A DNA stretch of 64,000 nucleotides from Spirochaeta lutea (GCF_000758165.1 NZ_JNUP01000048.1:1-64000); one strand, 5' to 3'. Shown: positions 51,625 to 60,371, counted from the stretch's first letter. Program-made: numbers and translations. The notes: generated by a model not told the origin, from the sequence alone.

Positions 51625-51735
51625 GCTTAGTGCGCAAAAGCTTGTAAGGTTCCCCATTCGCAGCGCTATCCCTGGGGCCTGAACCCGGGCAACCCCGCTA
51701 TATCCAGTGTAGTTTACAAGCTTTTGCGCACTATC
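51625..51735. repeat. MITE-like element, copy C
   Basis: Perfect 20-bp terminal inverted repeats TAGTGCGCAAAAGCTTGTAA (51628-51647) and complement (51714-51733). Compared with copy A, base 15 is C instead of G in the left arm and is changed to match in the right arm. TAAGAATA flanks it exactly on both sides (51617-51624 and 51736-51743). It lies between the promoter region and the ribosome site of uxaBA, so a uxaBA message starting upstream would carry it as a long hairpin in the leader. Confidence 0.88.
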
Positions 51736-51753
51736 TAAGAATATGGAGGACCT

Positions 51754-54700
51754 ATGAAATCCGATTTACCCGCAATACAAGAAACCCTCAAGGACCGGCC
51801 GCAGGTAAAAGAAACCATCCTGCAGTTCGGGGAAGGCAATTTTCTACGCGCCTTTGTAGACTGGATGATCGATATACTGAACCAGGAGGGCCATTACCGC
51901 GGCTCAGTCGTGATGGTGCAGCCCATTGCCCAGGGCATGGGCGAGGCCATAAACCGCCAAAAAGGCCTGTACACTACCTATCTTCGGGGTCTGCGGAAGG
52001 GCAAAGCGCTGGAGGAATCCCGGCTCATTACCGCAGTCAGCCGTTGCATAAATCCCTACGCGGATCACCAGGCCTACATCGATGCGGGCAATAATCCCGA
52101 TCTCCGGTTCATAATCTCCAACACTACCGAGGCGGGAATCAGCTTCCATCCCGGTGACCGACTGGAGGACCAACCCCAGCAATCCTACCCGGGCAAGCTG
52201 ACGGCCCTCCTGTACCGACGCTTCACCCGCTTCAGCGGCGACCCGGATAAGGGGCTTGTTATCATCCCCTGTGAACTCATCGACCGCAACGGAGACCGTC
52301 TCCGGGACTACGTCAGGCAGTATGCCGAACAGTGGAATCTCGGGGCAGACTTCCTAACCTGGCTGGATTCCCACTGTGATTTTCTCAACAGCCTGGTGGA
52401 CCGCATCGTGACCGGCTACCCCGGAGAGGAGGCCCCGGCGCTCTGGGAAACACTGGGCTACCGGGACGATCTATTGGTTACCGGGGAACTCTTCCACCTC
52501 TGGGTGATTGAGGGAAGCCGGCGCTACGCCATGGAGCTGCCCTTCCAGCGGGCCGGCTTGGATGTCATTTGGACCGAGGATATGACCCCCTACCGCACCC
52601 GGAAGGTGCGGATCCTCAACGGGGTTCACACCATGACCGCCCTTACCTCCTTCCTCTACGGTCTGGATACCGTCGGGCAGTGGGGTTCTACCCCGGATAT
52701 CAGCCGTTTCGTGGACCATGCGATCTTCAAGGAAATCATTCCCGCCTGTCCCGGGGTACCCGGAGAGCTGGAAGACTTCGCCCGGGAGGTAATTCAGCGC
52801 TTCGCCAATCCCTACATCGTCCACCAGGTCCTGAGCATCAGCCTCAATTCGGTATCCAAGTTTACAACCCGGGTGCTTCCCAGCCTTCTGGACTACCATC
52901 GGAGCACCGGCAGCCTCCCCCAGGCCATACCCTTCTCCTTGGCAGGACTCCTGGCCTTTTATCAGGTTGATTCTGATGCCCCGGGCAGCTGGCAGGGCAT
53001 GAGGGGGGACCAACCCTACCCGGTAAAGGATGATCCGGCGATTCTGGAAGCCTTCGCCGACCTCTACGCCCCGTGGACACCCCAGCCTGATGCCACCGAG
53101 ACCCTGGTCCGCCTGGCCCTGAGCCGCAGCCAGTGGTGGGGTACCGACCTTTCCGCCGTCCCGGGCCTGGTAACCGCCGTCTCCGGGCATCTTCATCGGA
53201 TTCTAACCCAGGGCATGAAGACGGCCCTCGGCCGGCTGCTTTCTAAAATCGATTCCCAGAGCCGTGAAATCGCTCCCCGCATCCGCCGCATCCATCCCGG
53301 CGATACCGTGGTGGTCGCCGTGGATCCCGTACCCCGGGGCACGGTAATCGAGGTTCCCGAAGGAAGCATTGAGGCCGGGGCGGACATTCCCCAGGGCCAT
53401 AAAATCGCCATCCGCGCCATGGCACCGGGGGATCCGGTGGTCAAATACGGCTTTCCCATGGGCAGGGCCTCAACAGCCATCAGCCCCGGGGATCATGTCC
53501 ACACCCACAATGTGAAGACGGGGCTGGAGGGGACCCTGGAGTACCGCTACCGCCCCGGCGCCGCCGACCCTGCCCCGGGAAGCACTCCGGCGCCCCATAC
53601 CCAACGAAGCTTCCAGGGCTACGTCCGGGAGGACGGCTCGGTGGGAATCCGCAATGAGATATGGATCATTCCCACGGTAGGCTGCGTGAACCGCCCGGCG
53701 GAACTCATGGCCCAACGAGCCATCCGCGCCCTGGGCAGCAAGATCGGACCCAATATCGACGCCATTGTTACCCATCCCCATCCCTACGGCTGCTCCCAAC
53801 TGGGAGACGACCACCTGATGACCCAAAAAATTCTGGCCGACCTGGTTCACCATCCCAACGCCGGAGGGGTTCTGGTCTTCGGTCTGGGCTGCGAGAACAA
53901 CTACATCGAGGAATTTAAGAAGGTTCTAGGCCCCCATAACGAGAAGCGGGTCAAGTTCCTCTCCGCCCAGGATACCTCCGACGAAATCGATGCGGGTATG
54001 CAGCTCCTGGAAGAGCTGGTAGACCAGGCAAACCAGGACGTCCGTCAGTCGGTACCCTTGGAAAAACTGATCGTCGGCCTGAAATGCGGGGGCTCCGACG
54101 GGTTTTCAGGATTGAGCGCCAATCCCCTCCTGGGCCAGCTCTCGGACGCCCTCATCGACCAGGGCGGCACGACCATCCTTACCGAGGTGCCCGAGATGTT
54201 CGGGGCCGAGACCATTCTCATGGACCGGGCGGAGAGCCGGGAGGTCTTCGAGGATGTGGTGGGACTGATCAATGGGTTCAAAGAATACTATCTCCGGTAC
54301 AACCAGGTGGTGTACGAAAACCCCTCCCCGGGCAACAAGGAGGGGGGCATTACCACCCTGGAGGAAAAGAGCCTGGGCTGCGTCCAGAAGGGGGGCCGAA
54401 GCCCCGTCCGGGGGGTTCTGAAGTACGGTCAGCGCATCACCACCCACGGTTTGAACCTCCTGGAAGGGCCGGGAAACGACATCGTCAGCGTCACCGCCCT
54501 GGCGGCGGCTGGGGCCCACCTGGTTCTCTTCACCACCGGCCGGGGCACCCCCCTGGGCGGCCCTGTTCCCACCGTAAAGGTCTCCAGCAACACAGCTCTG
54601 GCGGAAAAAAAGCCCGGCTGGATCGATTTTAACGCCGGCCCCATCCTGGACGGGAGGGAGCTGACCGAGGAATTCCTGGATTTCGTTGTGGACATTGCCT

Positions 54701-54774
54701 CGGGAACACAAACCCGGAACGAGCTGAACGGCTACCGGGAGATCGCCATCTTCAAGGACGGAGTTACCCTATGA
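51754..54774 (+). CDS. uxaBA: Tagaturonate reductase-altronate dehydratase fusion (UxaB-UxaA)
   Basis: 1006 residues joining two consecutive enzymes of galacturonate breakdown. Residues 1-490 are UxaB, a mannitol-dehydrogenase-family NADH enzyme (ETILQFGEGNFLRAFVDW, then KVRILNGVHT with its catalytic Lys/Asn-His), reducing tagaturonate to altronate. Residues 510-585 are the SAF domain (HPGDTVVVAVDPVPRG, MGRASTAISPGDHVHTHN) and 600-1006 the catalytic part of UxaA (PTVGCVNRPAELMAQRA, THPHPYGCSQLGDDH, FGLGCENNYIEEFK), which dehydrates altronate to 2-keto-3-deoxygluconate. Both halves are full length (normally about 480 and 495). GGAGG precedes the ATG. The next gene, uxaC, overlaps by four bases. 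Confidence 0.92.
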   Translation: MKSDLPAIQETLKDRPQVKETILQFGEGNFLRAFVDWMIDILNQEGHYRGSVVMVQPIAQGMGEAINRQKGLYTTYLRGLRKGKALEESRLITAVSRCINPYADHQAYIDAGNNPDLRFIISNTTEAGISFHPGDRLEDQPQQSYPGKLTALLYRRFTRFSGDPDKGLVIIPCELIDRNGDRLRDYVRQYAEQWNLGADFLTWLDSHCDFLNSLVDRIVTGYPGEEAPALWETLGYRDDLLVTGELFHLWVIEGSRRYAMELPFQRAGLDVIWTEDMTPYRTRKVRILNGVHTMTALTSFLYGLDTVGQWGSTPDISRFVDHAIFKEIIPACPGVPGELEDFAREVIQRFANPYIVHQVLSISLNSVSKFTTRVLPSLLDYHRSTGSLPQAIPFSLAGLLAFYQVDSDAPGSWQGMRGDQPYPVKDDPAILEAFADLYAPWTPQPDATETLVRLALSRSQWWGTDLSAVPGLVTAVSGHLHRILTQGMKTALGRLLSKIDSQSREIAPRIRRIHPGDTVVVAVDPVPRGTVIEVPEGSIEAGADIPQGHKIAIRAMAPGDPVVKYGFPMGRASTAISPGDHVHTHNVKTGLEGTLEYRYRPGAADPAPGSTPAPHTQRSFQGYVREDGSVGIRNEIWIIPTVGCVNRPAELMAQRAIRALGSKIGPNIDAIVTHPHPYGCSQLGDDHLMTQKILADLVHHPNAGGVLVFGLGCENNYIEEFKKVLGPHNEKRVKFLSAQDTSDEIDAGMQLLEELVDQANQDVRQSVPLEKLIVGLKCGGSDGFSGLSANPLLGQLSDALIDQGGTTILTEVPEMFGAETILMDRAESREVFEDVVGLINGFKEYYLRYNQVVYENPSPGNKEGGITTLEEKSLGCVQKGGRSPVRGVLKYGQRITTHGLNLLEGPGNDIVSVTALAAAGAHLVLFTTGRGTPLGGPVPTVKVSSNTALAEKKPGWIDFNAGPILDGRELTEEFLDFVVDIASGTQTRNELNGYREIAIFKDGVTL

Positions 54775-56195
54775 GTTTCATGGACCGGGATTTTCTACTG
54801 ACTACCAAGACCGCCCGCAGGCTGTACCACCAATACGCCGCGGACATGCCCATCTTTGATTACCACTGCCACCTCATCCCCCGGCAGATAGCCGAGGACA
54901 CGAACTTCTCGGACATTGCCCAGGTCTGGCTGGGGGGGGATCACTACAAGTGGCGGGCTATGCGCTCCAACGGGGTGGATGAACACCTTATAACCGGGGA
55001 TGCAGAGCCCAGGGAGAAATTCCAGGCCTGGGCTCAGACCCTGCCCTACCTTCTGGGAAATCCCCTGTACCACTGGACCCACCTGGAGCTTCAGCGATTC
55101 TTCGGCATCACCGAGGTGCTGGACGGCGATTCTGCCGAGGAAATCTGGCAGGAATGCAACCGCATATTGACCCAGGAGGGGCTTTCAGCCCGGCGGATGA
55201 TCACCCAGTCCAAGGTGTACACCATCGGCACCACCGACGACCCCGCAGACTCCCTGGAATGGCACCGGCAGATCCGGCAGATTCCCACCCGGGAATTCTC
55301 CACCCGGGTCATTCCCTCCTTCCGCCCCGACCCCTACCTGGCCATAGAGAGCGCCGCCTTTCCCCAGAGGGTAGCGGACCTGGCCCGGAGGGCGGACCGG
55401 CCCATCCACACCCTGGATGACCTGGTTCAGGTGCTCTCGGACCGGATCGATTTCTTTGATTCCCTGGGGTGCCGGGCATCGGACCATGCCCTGGAGACGG
55501 TGGGGTTCACTCCTCCCCGGCAGGAAGCAGCCCGAGAGGTATTTCTTCGGGCCATGGAAGCCCGGGATTCCGGGACAGCCGAAAGCCCGAACCTTCCCCC
55601 GGAAGACCGGAAACTCTACCAGAGCTACCTCCTGGTAGAACTGGCCCGGCGCTACAGTCAAAAGGGCTGGGCCATGCAGCTGCATATCGCCGCCCGGCGC
55701 AATAACAATAGCCGGTTCATGGATCGCCTCGGGCCGGATACGGGCTTCGACTCCGTCCAGGATCTCTCCCTGGCCGACGGGTTGGCCGGGCTTCTGAATC
55801 ACCTTGAATCCCAGAACTGCCTGCCCAAAACGGTCCTCTATTCCCTGAATCCCAAGGATTATTACACCATCGGAACCCTGATGGGCTGCTACCAAGGGGG
55901 AGGCATTCCCGGGAAGATCCAATTCGGATCGGCCTGGTGGTTCAACGATCACCGGGACGGGATGGAGGAACAGATGAGGATTCTCGGAAACCTGGGACTG
56001 CTGCCCCGGTTCATCGGCATGCTCACCGATAGCCGGAGCTTCCTGTCCTACACCCGCCATGAGTACTTCCGGCGGATTCTCTGCAATCTTCTGGGAGGCT
56101 GGGCCGAGGCGGGAGAGATTCCCCGGGATGAGGGGCTGTTGGGCAAGACGGTACAGAATATCAGCTTTACCAACGCCCTTGAATATTTCGGGTAA
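54771..56195 (+). CDS. uxaC: Glucuronate/galacturonate isomerase
   Basis: 474 residues, the usual UxaC length. It begins with the conserved metal-site segment MPIFDYHCHLIPRQIAED (about residues 24-41), followed by WLGGDHYKWRAMRSNGV and, at the C-terminus, GMLTDSRSFLSYTRHEYFRR. It isomerises D-galacturonate to D-tagaturonate (and D-glucuronate to fructuronate) as the first cytoplasmic step of the saturated branch. Translationally coupled to uxaBA through an ATGA overlap; the IclR gene follows after 19 bases. Confidence 0.95.
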   Translation: MSFMDRDFLLTTKTARRLYHQYAADMPIFDYHCHLIPRQIAEDTNFSDIAQVWLGGDHYKWRAMRSNGVDEHLITGDAEPREKFQAWAQTLPYLLGNPLYHWTHLELQRFFGITEVLDGDSAEEIWQECNRILTQEGLSARRMITQSKVYTIGTTDDPADSLEWHRQIRQIPTREFSTRVIPSFRPDPYLAIESAAFPQRVADLARRADRPIHTLDDLVQVLSDRIDFFDSLGCRASDHALETVGFTPPRQEAAREVFLRAMEARDSGTAESPNLPPEDRKLYQSYLLVELARRYSQKGWAMQLHIAARRNNNSRFMDRLGPDTGFDSVQDLSLADGLAGLLNHLESQNCLPKTVLYSLNPKDYYTIGTLMGCYQGGGIPGKIQFGSAWWFNDHRDGMEEQMRILGNLGLLPRFIGMLTDSRSFLSYTRHEYFRRILCNLLGGWAEAGEIPRDEGLLGKTVQNISFTNALEYFG

Positions 56196-56214
56196 ATCTT
56201 CCTTAATTACAGGC

Positions 56215-57063
56215 ATGGCTAAACGAAACACCAAAACCGGCGACGGCAGCTCCGGGAACCCCAACCCCGGAGCCGGATCCCAGAATCAGGAGGGTTCCTC
56301 CGGAACCGGCGGGGGATTGATCAGCGCGGTGGTCCGGGTATTTTCCATCCTGGAAACCCTTTCCACTAAGAAAAGCATTAACCTGGAGCATCTTTCCCAA
56401 GAAACCGGTCTGGCCAAACCCACGGTCTACCGGTTTCTTAATACCCTCCGGGAACTCGGCTACGTGCACCGAGATGAGAACGATCAGTACTTTCCCACCC
56501 TAAAGATGTTCAGCATCGGCTCCCGGATACTAGACCACATGGACCTGCCCAGTATAACCCGGCCCATCGCCCAGGGGCTCTCGGACCGCTTGGGTGAAAC
56601 CGTGCATCTGGGGGTCCGGGAGGGTGACGAGGCCATCTATCTAGTGAAGATCGAATCAAAATACACCCTGCGGATGTACTCCCAGGTGGGCAAGAAGATT
56701 CCCCTCTACTGTACCGCCATCGGAAAGTCCCTCTTGGCCGGCCAGGCGTCCGGTGAGGTGGACGCCTACCTGGAGAGAACCAGGCTCATTCCCTTTACCC
56801 CCCATACCATCACCGATGCCCGGGCCTTCCACCAAGAACTTGACCGGGTGCGGGATCAACACTCATCCCAGGACCGGGAGGAGCACGAGGAGGGCATCCG
56901 GTGTATTGCCAGCCCGATTCTCGATCACCGGGGCAGTACCGTGGCGGCCATGAGTGTTTCCTGGCCGGTATTCCGCTTTGACAATGCCCGGGAAGCCGAA
57001 TATGTTGGCCTGGTACGGGACGCGGCCAAGGAGATTTCCAGGATCCTGGGCGCCCAGATTTAG
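56215..57063 (+). CDS. kdgR: IclR-family regulator, KdgR-like
   Basis: 282 residues. After a low-complexity Gly/Ser/Asn N-terminus (1-30) comes an IclR winged helix-turn-helix (INLEHLSQETGLAKPTVYRF, about 56-75) and the IclR effector domain (GETVHLGVREGDEAIYLVKI, YCTAIGKSLLAGQ, GIRCIASPILDHRG). It closes the uxaBA-uxaC operon. A palindrome nearly identical to the enterobacterial KdgR box is in the kdgK/eda promoter, so this protein most likely senses 2-keto-3-deoxygluconate and represses the pathway. The ATG at 56215 has only a weak ribosome site; the frame is open upstream through uxaC. Confidence 0.82.
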   Translation: MAKRNTKTGDGSSGNPNPGAGSQNQEGSSGTGGGLISAVVRVFSILETLSTKKSINLEHLSQETGLAKPTVYRFLNTLRELGYVHRDENDQYFPTLKMFSIGSRILDHMDLPSITRPIAQGLSDRLGETVHLGVREGDEAIYLVKIESKYTLRMYSQVGKKIPLYCTAIGKSLLAGQASGEVDAYLERTRLIPFTPHTITDARAFHQELDRVRDQHSSQDREEHEEGIRCIASPILDHRGSTVAAMSVSWPVFRFDNAREAEYVGLVRDAAKEISRILGAQI

Positions 57064-57186
57064 GGGGTGCCCCGGCCTGCCGGGGATGCTCAGATCTGTG
57101 AGCGATGGGGGAACGGTCACCCCAGGGTTCACCCGGCCTGCCAGGGATGCCTGAGGCATTCGAATCACCCTGAAACCCAGGAAGAC

Positions 57187-57240
57187 ATAAAAAACCCCCA
57201 AGAATCCGGCAGAAGAACCACCACCCGAATCCTTGGGGGA
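57187..57240 (-). terminator. Terminator of the kduD transcript
   Basis: Between convergent kdgR and kduD. cccccaag pairs with cttggggg with further pairing inward, and on the minus strand the stem is followed by TTTTTT. On the plus strand the T-run is missing, so it acts mainly for kduD. A CATNNGAATCACC word lies immediately before it (57157-57174). Confidence 0.75.
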
Positions 57241-57263
57241 AACCCAATCGTAAGATTGCCGGT

Positions 57264-58034
57264 CTAGCGGGCTAACCAGCCCCCGTCCACCGCAATCGTA
57301 TACCCGTTGATGTAATCCGAGGCCGCCGAGGCAAGAAACACCACCGCACCCGCCAGATCCGAGGGTTTGCCCCATCTGCCTGCAGGAATCCGGTCCAGAA
57401 TCTCGGTGCTGCGCTTTTCATCCGCCCGGAGCTGGGCGGTGTTGTCCGTGGCCATGTACCCCGGGGCAATGGCGTTCACATTGATATTCTGGGAGGCCCA
57501 TTCGTTGGCCATGAGCATGGTAATTCCCTTAACACCGCTCTTGCTGGCGGTGTAGGAGGGAACCCGGATTCCACCCTGGAAGCTCAGCATGGAAGCCACA
57601 TTGATGATTTTTCCTCCCGTGCCCTGGGCGATGAACTGCCGGGCCGCGGCTTGGCAGAGGAAGAACACCGTCTTTATATTAATGTTCATCACATCGTCCC
57701 ACTCGGCCTCGGTAAAGTTCACGGAATCGTTGCGCTTGATGATGCCGGCGTTGTTCACCAGAATATCAATCCGTCCGTAGGCCTTCTTGGCGGCTTCGAT
57801 GATCCCGGGAATCGGCTCGATGCTCAAGAGGTCGGCCTGGACGTGAACATACCGCCGTCCCAGGGCCTCCACCTTTGCTGCCGTGTCGGCTGCCTCTGGG
57901 GTGTAGCTCACCCCCAGGATATCCGCTCCTGCCTCGGCAAGCCCCAGGGCCATACCCTGCCCCAGGCCACGCTCCGATCCGGTAACCAGGGCCACCTTGC
58001 CCTCCAATGAAAACTGATCCAATATTGTTGCCAT
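57264..58034 (-). CDS. kduD: 2-dehydro-3-deoxy-D-gluconate 5-dehydrogenase
   Basis: 256-residue short-chain dehydrogenase with a TGSERGLGQG nucleotide loop (about 18-27), NNAG, catalytic Ser in VASMLS, YTASKSG (Tyr and Lys) and C-terminal INGYTIAVDGGWLAR. The overall sequence is KduD-like. It reduces 2,5-diketo-3-deoxygluconate, the product of KduI, to 2-keto-3-deoxygluconate. It runs toward kdgR and lies downstream of kduI across 340 bases. GAAAGGAG precedes the ATG. Confidence 0.93.
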   Translation of the reverse strand: MATILDQFSLEGKVALVTGSERGLGQGMALGLAEAGADILGVSYTPEAADTAAKVEALGRRYVHVQADLLSIEPIPGIIEAAKKAYGRIDILVNNAGIIKRNDSVNFTEAEWDDVMNINIKTVFFLCQAAARQFIAQGTGGKIINVASMLSFQGGIRVPSYTASKSGVKGITMLMANEWASQNINVNAIAPGYMATDNTAQLRADEKRSTEILDRIPAGRWGKPSDLAGAVVFLASAASDYINGYTIAVDGGWLAR

Positions 58035-58148
58035 TCCCGTTTCTCCTTTCCTGTTTTTTCCTGGTTATGCTGCCCCCGGGCCGGTGCCGTCTGTTCTGGT
58101 TTTCCCGGCCGATCATTGTGGGGCGCAGGGATACCCCGGCACCCCGGG

Positions 58149-58228
58149 CCGGTGCATCCTCTTTTCTCGGCACCCCGGGCTGTCTGTAGTCTCGACACCC
58201 CGGCCGGTGCATTCACTTTTCTCGGCAC
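58149..58228. repeat. Direct repeats between kduI and kduD
   Basis: ccggtgcatcctcttttctc and the following ggcac at 58149-58173 recur with two changes at 58204-58228, 55 bases apart, embedded in several cggcaccccgg words. The 340-base gap contains no gene. Confidence 0.7.
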
Positions 58229-58374
58229 GGAACTACCCCCAGCCGTTTTACAGTGCAACCTACTAAGACACCGGCAGGCTCGTGCACCCTCGGGCTTGGG
58301 TTCCCAACCACGGCCGCATCAGCTCACAAACCGAACCTGGGACCAAAACACCCCATTGCCCCAAGGAACCGTGC

Positions 58375-59211
58375 TTACCGCAGGTCCGCCATATCCACAT
58401 GATCCATGTCGTCAAAGGTCTGGTTTTCCCCAGCCATTCCCCATATAAAGGTGTATTTTCCGGTTCCGACCCCGGAGTGAATGGACCAGGACGGCGAGAT
58501 CACCGCCTGCTGGTTAGCCATAACGATGTGCCGGGTCTCCCGGGGCTGGCCGTGGAGATGGAACACCCGGGTCTGGGCATCCATGTCAAAGTAGAAGTAA
58601 ACCTCCATGCGGCGCTCGTGGGTGTGGCAGGGCATGGTATTCCACACACTGCCCTCTTCCAGAACCGTCATGCCCATGGAAAGCTGACAGCTCTTACACA
58701 CCGCGGGATGGACATACTGGTAGATTGTGCGGACATTCAAACTCTCCCGGGATCCCAGGGTGCGGGGATTCGCCTGGTCCTTGGTAATGCGGACCGTGGG
58801 GTAGCTCTGGTGGGCGGGGCTGCTCATCAGGTAGAAGAGGGGCGCCTGGCTGCCTGAAACCGCCTTAAAGCTCACCGACTGGGTCCCCATGCCGATGTAC
58901 ATCCCGTCCCCCTTGGACAGCTCGTACTCCTTCCCCTGGGCCGTCACCACACCCCGGCCGGCGATACAAATTACCCCCAACTCCCGGCGTTCCAGAAACA
59001 CATCCGTACCAAAATCCTTCCCGCCCCTCAGGGCAAGCTCCGCTTCCACCGGCGCCGCCCCCCCGAAGACAACCCGGTCTACGTGGCTATAGGTCAGGGA
59101 AATCTCATCAGGCACAAACACGTGGTCCACCAGAAAATGATCCCGAAGCTGCTGGGTATCGTACCCCCTGGCATCCTCGGGATGATTGGCATATCGAATA
59201 TCAAGGCTCAT
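58375..59211 (-). CDS. kduI: 5-keto-4-deoxyuronate isomerase
   Basis: 278 residues, the standard KduI length. Cupin-type zinc ligands are seen in CHTHERRMEVYFYF (His, His, Glu about 197-204), and a further His is in DDMDHVDMADLR near the end. It converts 5-keto-4-deoxyuronate, released from unsaturated oligogalacturonides by GH105, to 2,5-diketo-3-deoxygluconate for KduD. Same strand as kduD and kdgK but with separate intergenic regions. A CATNNGAATCACC word (59240-59257) lies between kduI and kdgK. Confidence 0.95.
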   Translation of the reverse strand: MSLDIRYANHPEDARGYDTQQLRDHFLVDHVFVPDEISLTYSHVDRVVFGGAAPVEAELALRGGKDFGTDVFLERRELGVICIAGRGVVTAQGKEYELSKGDGMYIGMGTQSVSFKAVSGSQAPLFYLMSSPAHQSYPTVRITKDQANPRTLGSRESLNVRTIYQYVHPAVCKSCQLSMGMTVLEEGSVWNTMPCHTHERRMEVYFYFDMDAQTRVFHLHGQPRETRHIVMANQQAVISPSWSIHSGVGTGKYTFIWGMAGENQTFDDMDHVDMADLR

Positions 59212-59318
59212 ACACTTCTCCTTTTTATTGTTATCAGGGTCTAGGGTGATTCACATGCCCGGCCCTCATCCGGCGGATTTTAAAACCCCGGCCGGACCGT
59301 TTTTCCATCTCCCGCCTG

Positions 59319-60365
59319 CTACCGCTGAACCCGGCCGGATCCGTCGCCACCGGCTAAGGTCTCTACCTCCTGGCGCTGTGCCAGATTAAAATCCCCGGGT
59401 ATGGAGTGCTTCAGGGCAGAAGCCGCCACGGCGAAATTAATTACCCGCTCCTGATCCCCGGGGAACTCCAGCAAGCCGAAGATCAAACCGGCGCTGAAGC
59501 TGTCTCCCCCCCCTACCCGGTCGATAATGTCATCAATGGCGTACTTACGGCTCACGGTAAAACCCTCCGGCCCGGCCAGGGCAGCGGACCATCCGTTTTT
59601 ATCCGCTGAAATACTCTGGCGCATGGTAATAGCCACGGTCTTGACTCCCGGGTAGGCTTGCTTCACCCGGCCGGCCAGATCCTCATACACCGCCGCATCC
59701 AAATGTCCCTGGGTCACATCAAGGCCCTGGGCGGATATTCCCAGACAGAGCTGGATATCCTCCTCATTAGCAATGACCACATCGGCATACTGGGTAATAC
59801 CCGCCATAACCTCCGGGGCAGACTTTCCGTAGTTCCAGAGCTTTTTCCGGAAGTTAAGGTCTATGGAAACCGGAACACCCCGCTGACTAGCCTGCTGCAC
59901 CGCCTCCAGGGCGGTATCTGCAGCACTCTGGCTCAGGGCCGGGGTAATCCCGGTAATGTGGAACCACCGGGCATCCCTGAATATATCCTCCCACTCAAAG
60001 TCCCCGGGGCGGACCCGGGAGATCCCGGTTTCTTCGCGGTCGTAAATAACCTTGCTGGGCCGTTGATTCGCCCCGGTCTCTAAAAAATAGATCCCCAATC
60101 GGCCCGGGCCCCGGCGGACGAAGGAGACATCCACCCCAAAACGCTGTAGTTCTCCCAGGGCTGCAGTCCCGATATCATGATCAGGCACCACCGATACAAA
60201 CCGAGAGGGGATCCCCAAAATACTCAAGGACACCGCCACATTCGATTCCCCGCCGCCGAAGCTTGCCTCCAGGGCCGGGGACTGAAAAAACCGCTCATGG
60301 CCCGGCGATTTGAGCCGAAGCATTATTTCTCCAAGGGTTACAACCCGTTTTTCTTTGGTATTCAT
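59319..60365 (-). CDS. kdgK: 2-keto-3-deoxygluconate kinase
   Basis: 348-residue PfkB-family sugar kinase: N-terminal GEIMLRLKSPGHERFFQSPA and GGGESNVAVSLSILG, C-terminal RVGGGDSFSAGLIFG, with the catalytic Asp in GGGDSF. It phosphorylates 2-keto-3-deoxygluconate from both branches to KDPG. The promoter TTGACG-16-TATAAT ends six bases before the ATG, so the message is predicted to be leaderless. A KdgR box lies just upstream of the -35. Divergent from eda, which uses its product. Confidence 0.93.
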   Translation of the reverse strand: MNTKEKRVVTLGEIMLRLKSPGHERFFQSPALEASFGGGESNVAVSLSILGIPSRFVSVVPDHDIGTAALGELQRFGVDVSFVRRGPGRLGIYFLETGANQRPSKVIYDREETGISRVRPGDFEWEDIFRDARWFHITGITPALSQSAADTALEAVQQASQRGVPVSIDLNFRKKLWNYGKSAPEVMAGITQYADVVIANEEDIQLCLGISAQGLDVTQGHLDAAVYEDLAGRVKQAYPGVKTVAITMRQSISADKNGWSAALAGPEGFTVSRKYAIDDIIDRVGGGDSFSAGLIFGLLEFPGDQERVINFAVAASALKHSIPGDFNLAQRQEVETLAGGDGSGRVQR

Positions 60366-60371
60366 ACCCTC

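Noticed and set aside
50131-51630. 499-codon frame opposite the hybrid regulator
   Set aside because: Antisense shadow; composition is Gly/Gln/Pro-rich without any recognisable motif.
8878-51735. The 105-bp elements as integron attC sites
   Set aside because: Length and folding are similar, but the ends do not follow GTTRRRY/RYYYAAC, the copies are scattered rather than arrayed, no cassette genes alternate with them, and 8-bp flanking repeats point to transposition.
8878-51735. The 105-bp elements as passengers of the IS256-type transposase at 3-1241
   Set aside because: The IS end (aatttacagaaagaattgtacacc) and the element end (TAGTGCGCAAAAGGTTGTAA) share no convincing similarity, although IS256 elements also make 8-9-bp duplications.
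56059-56214. Upstream extension of the IclR gene through the end of uxaC
   Set aside because: The extension is a shadow of uxaC in another frame and adds residues not found in IclR proteins; the ATG at 56215 fits the family length.
58084-58266. Short frames in the kduI-kduD gap
   Set aside because: They arise from the repeated cggcaccccgg sequence and have no start signals.
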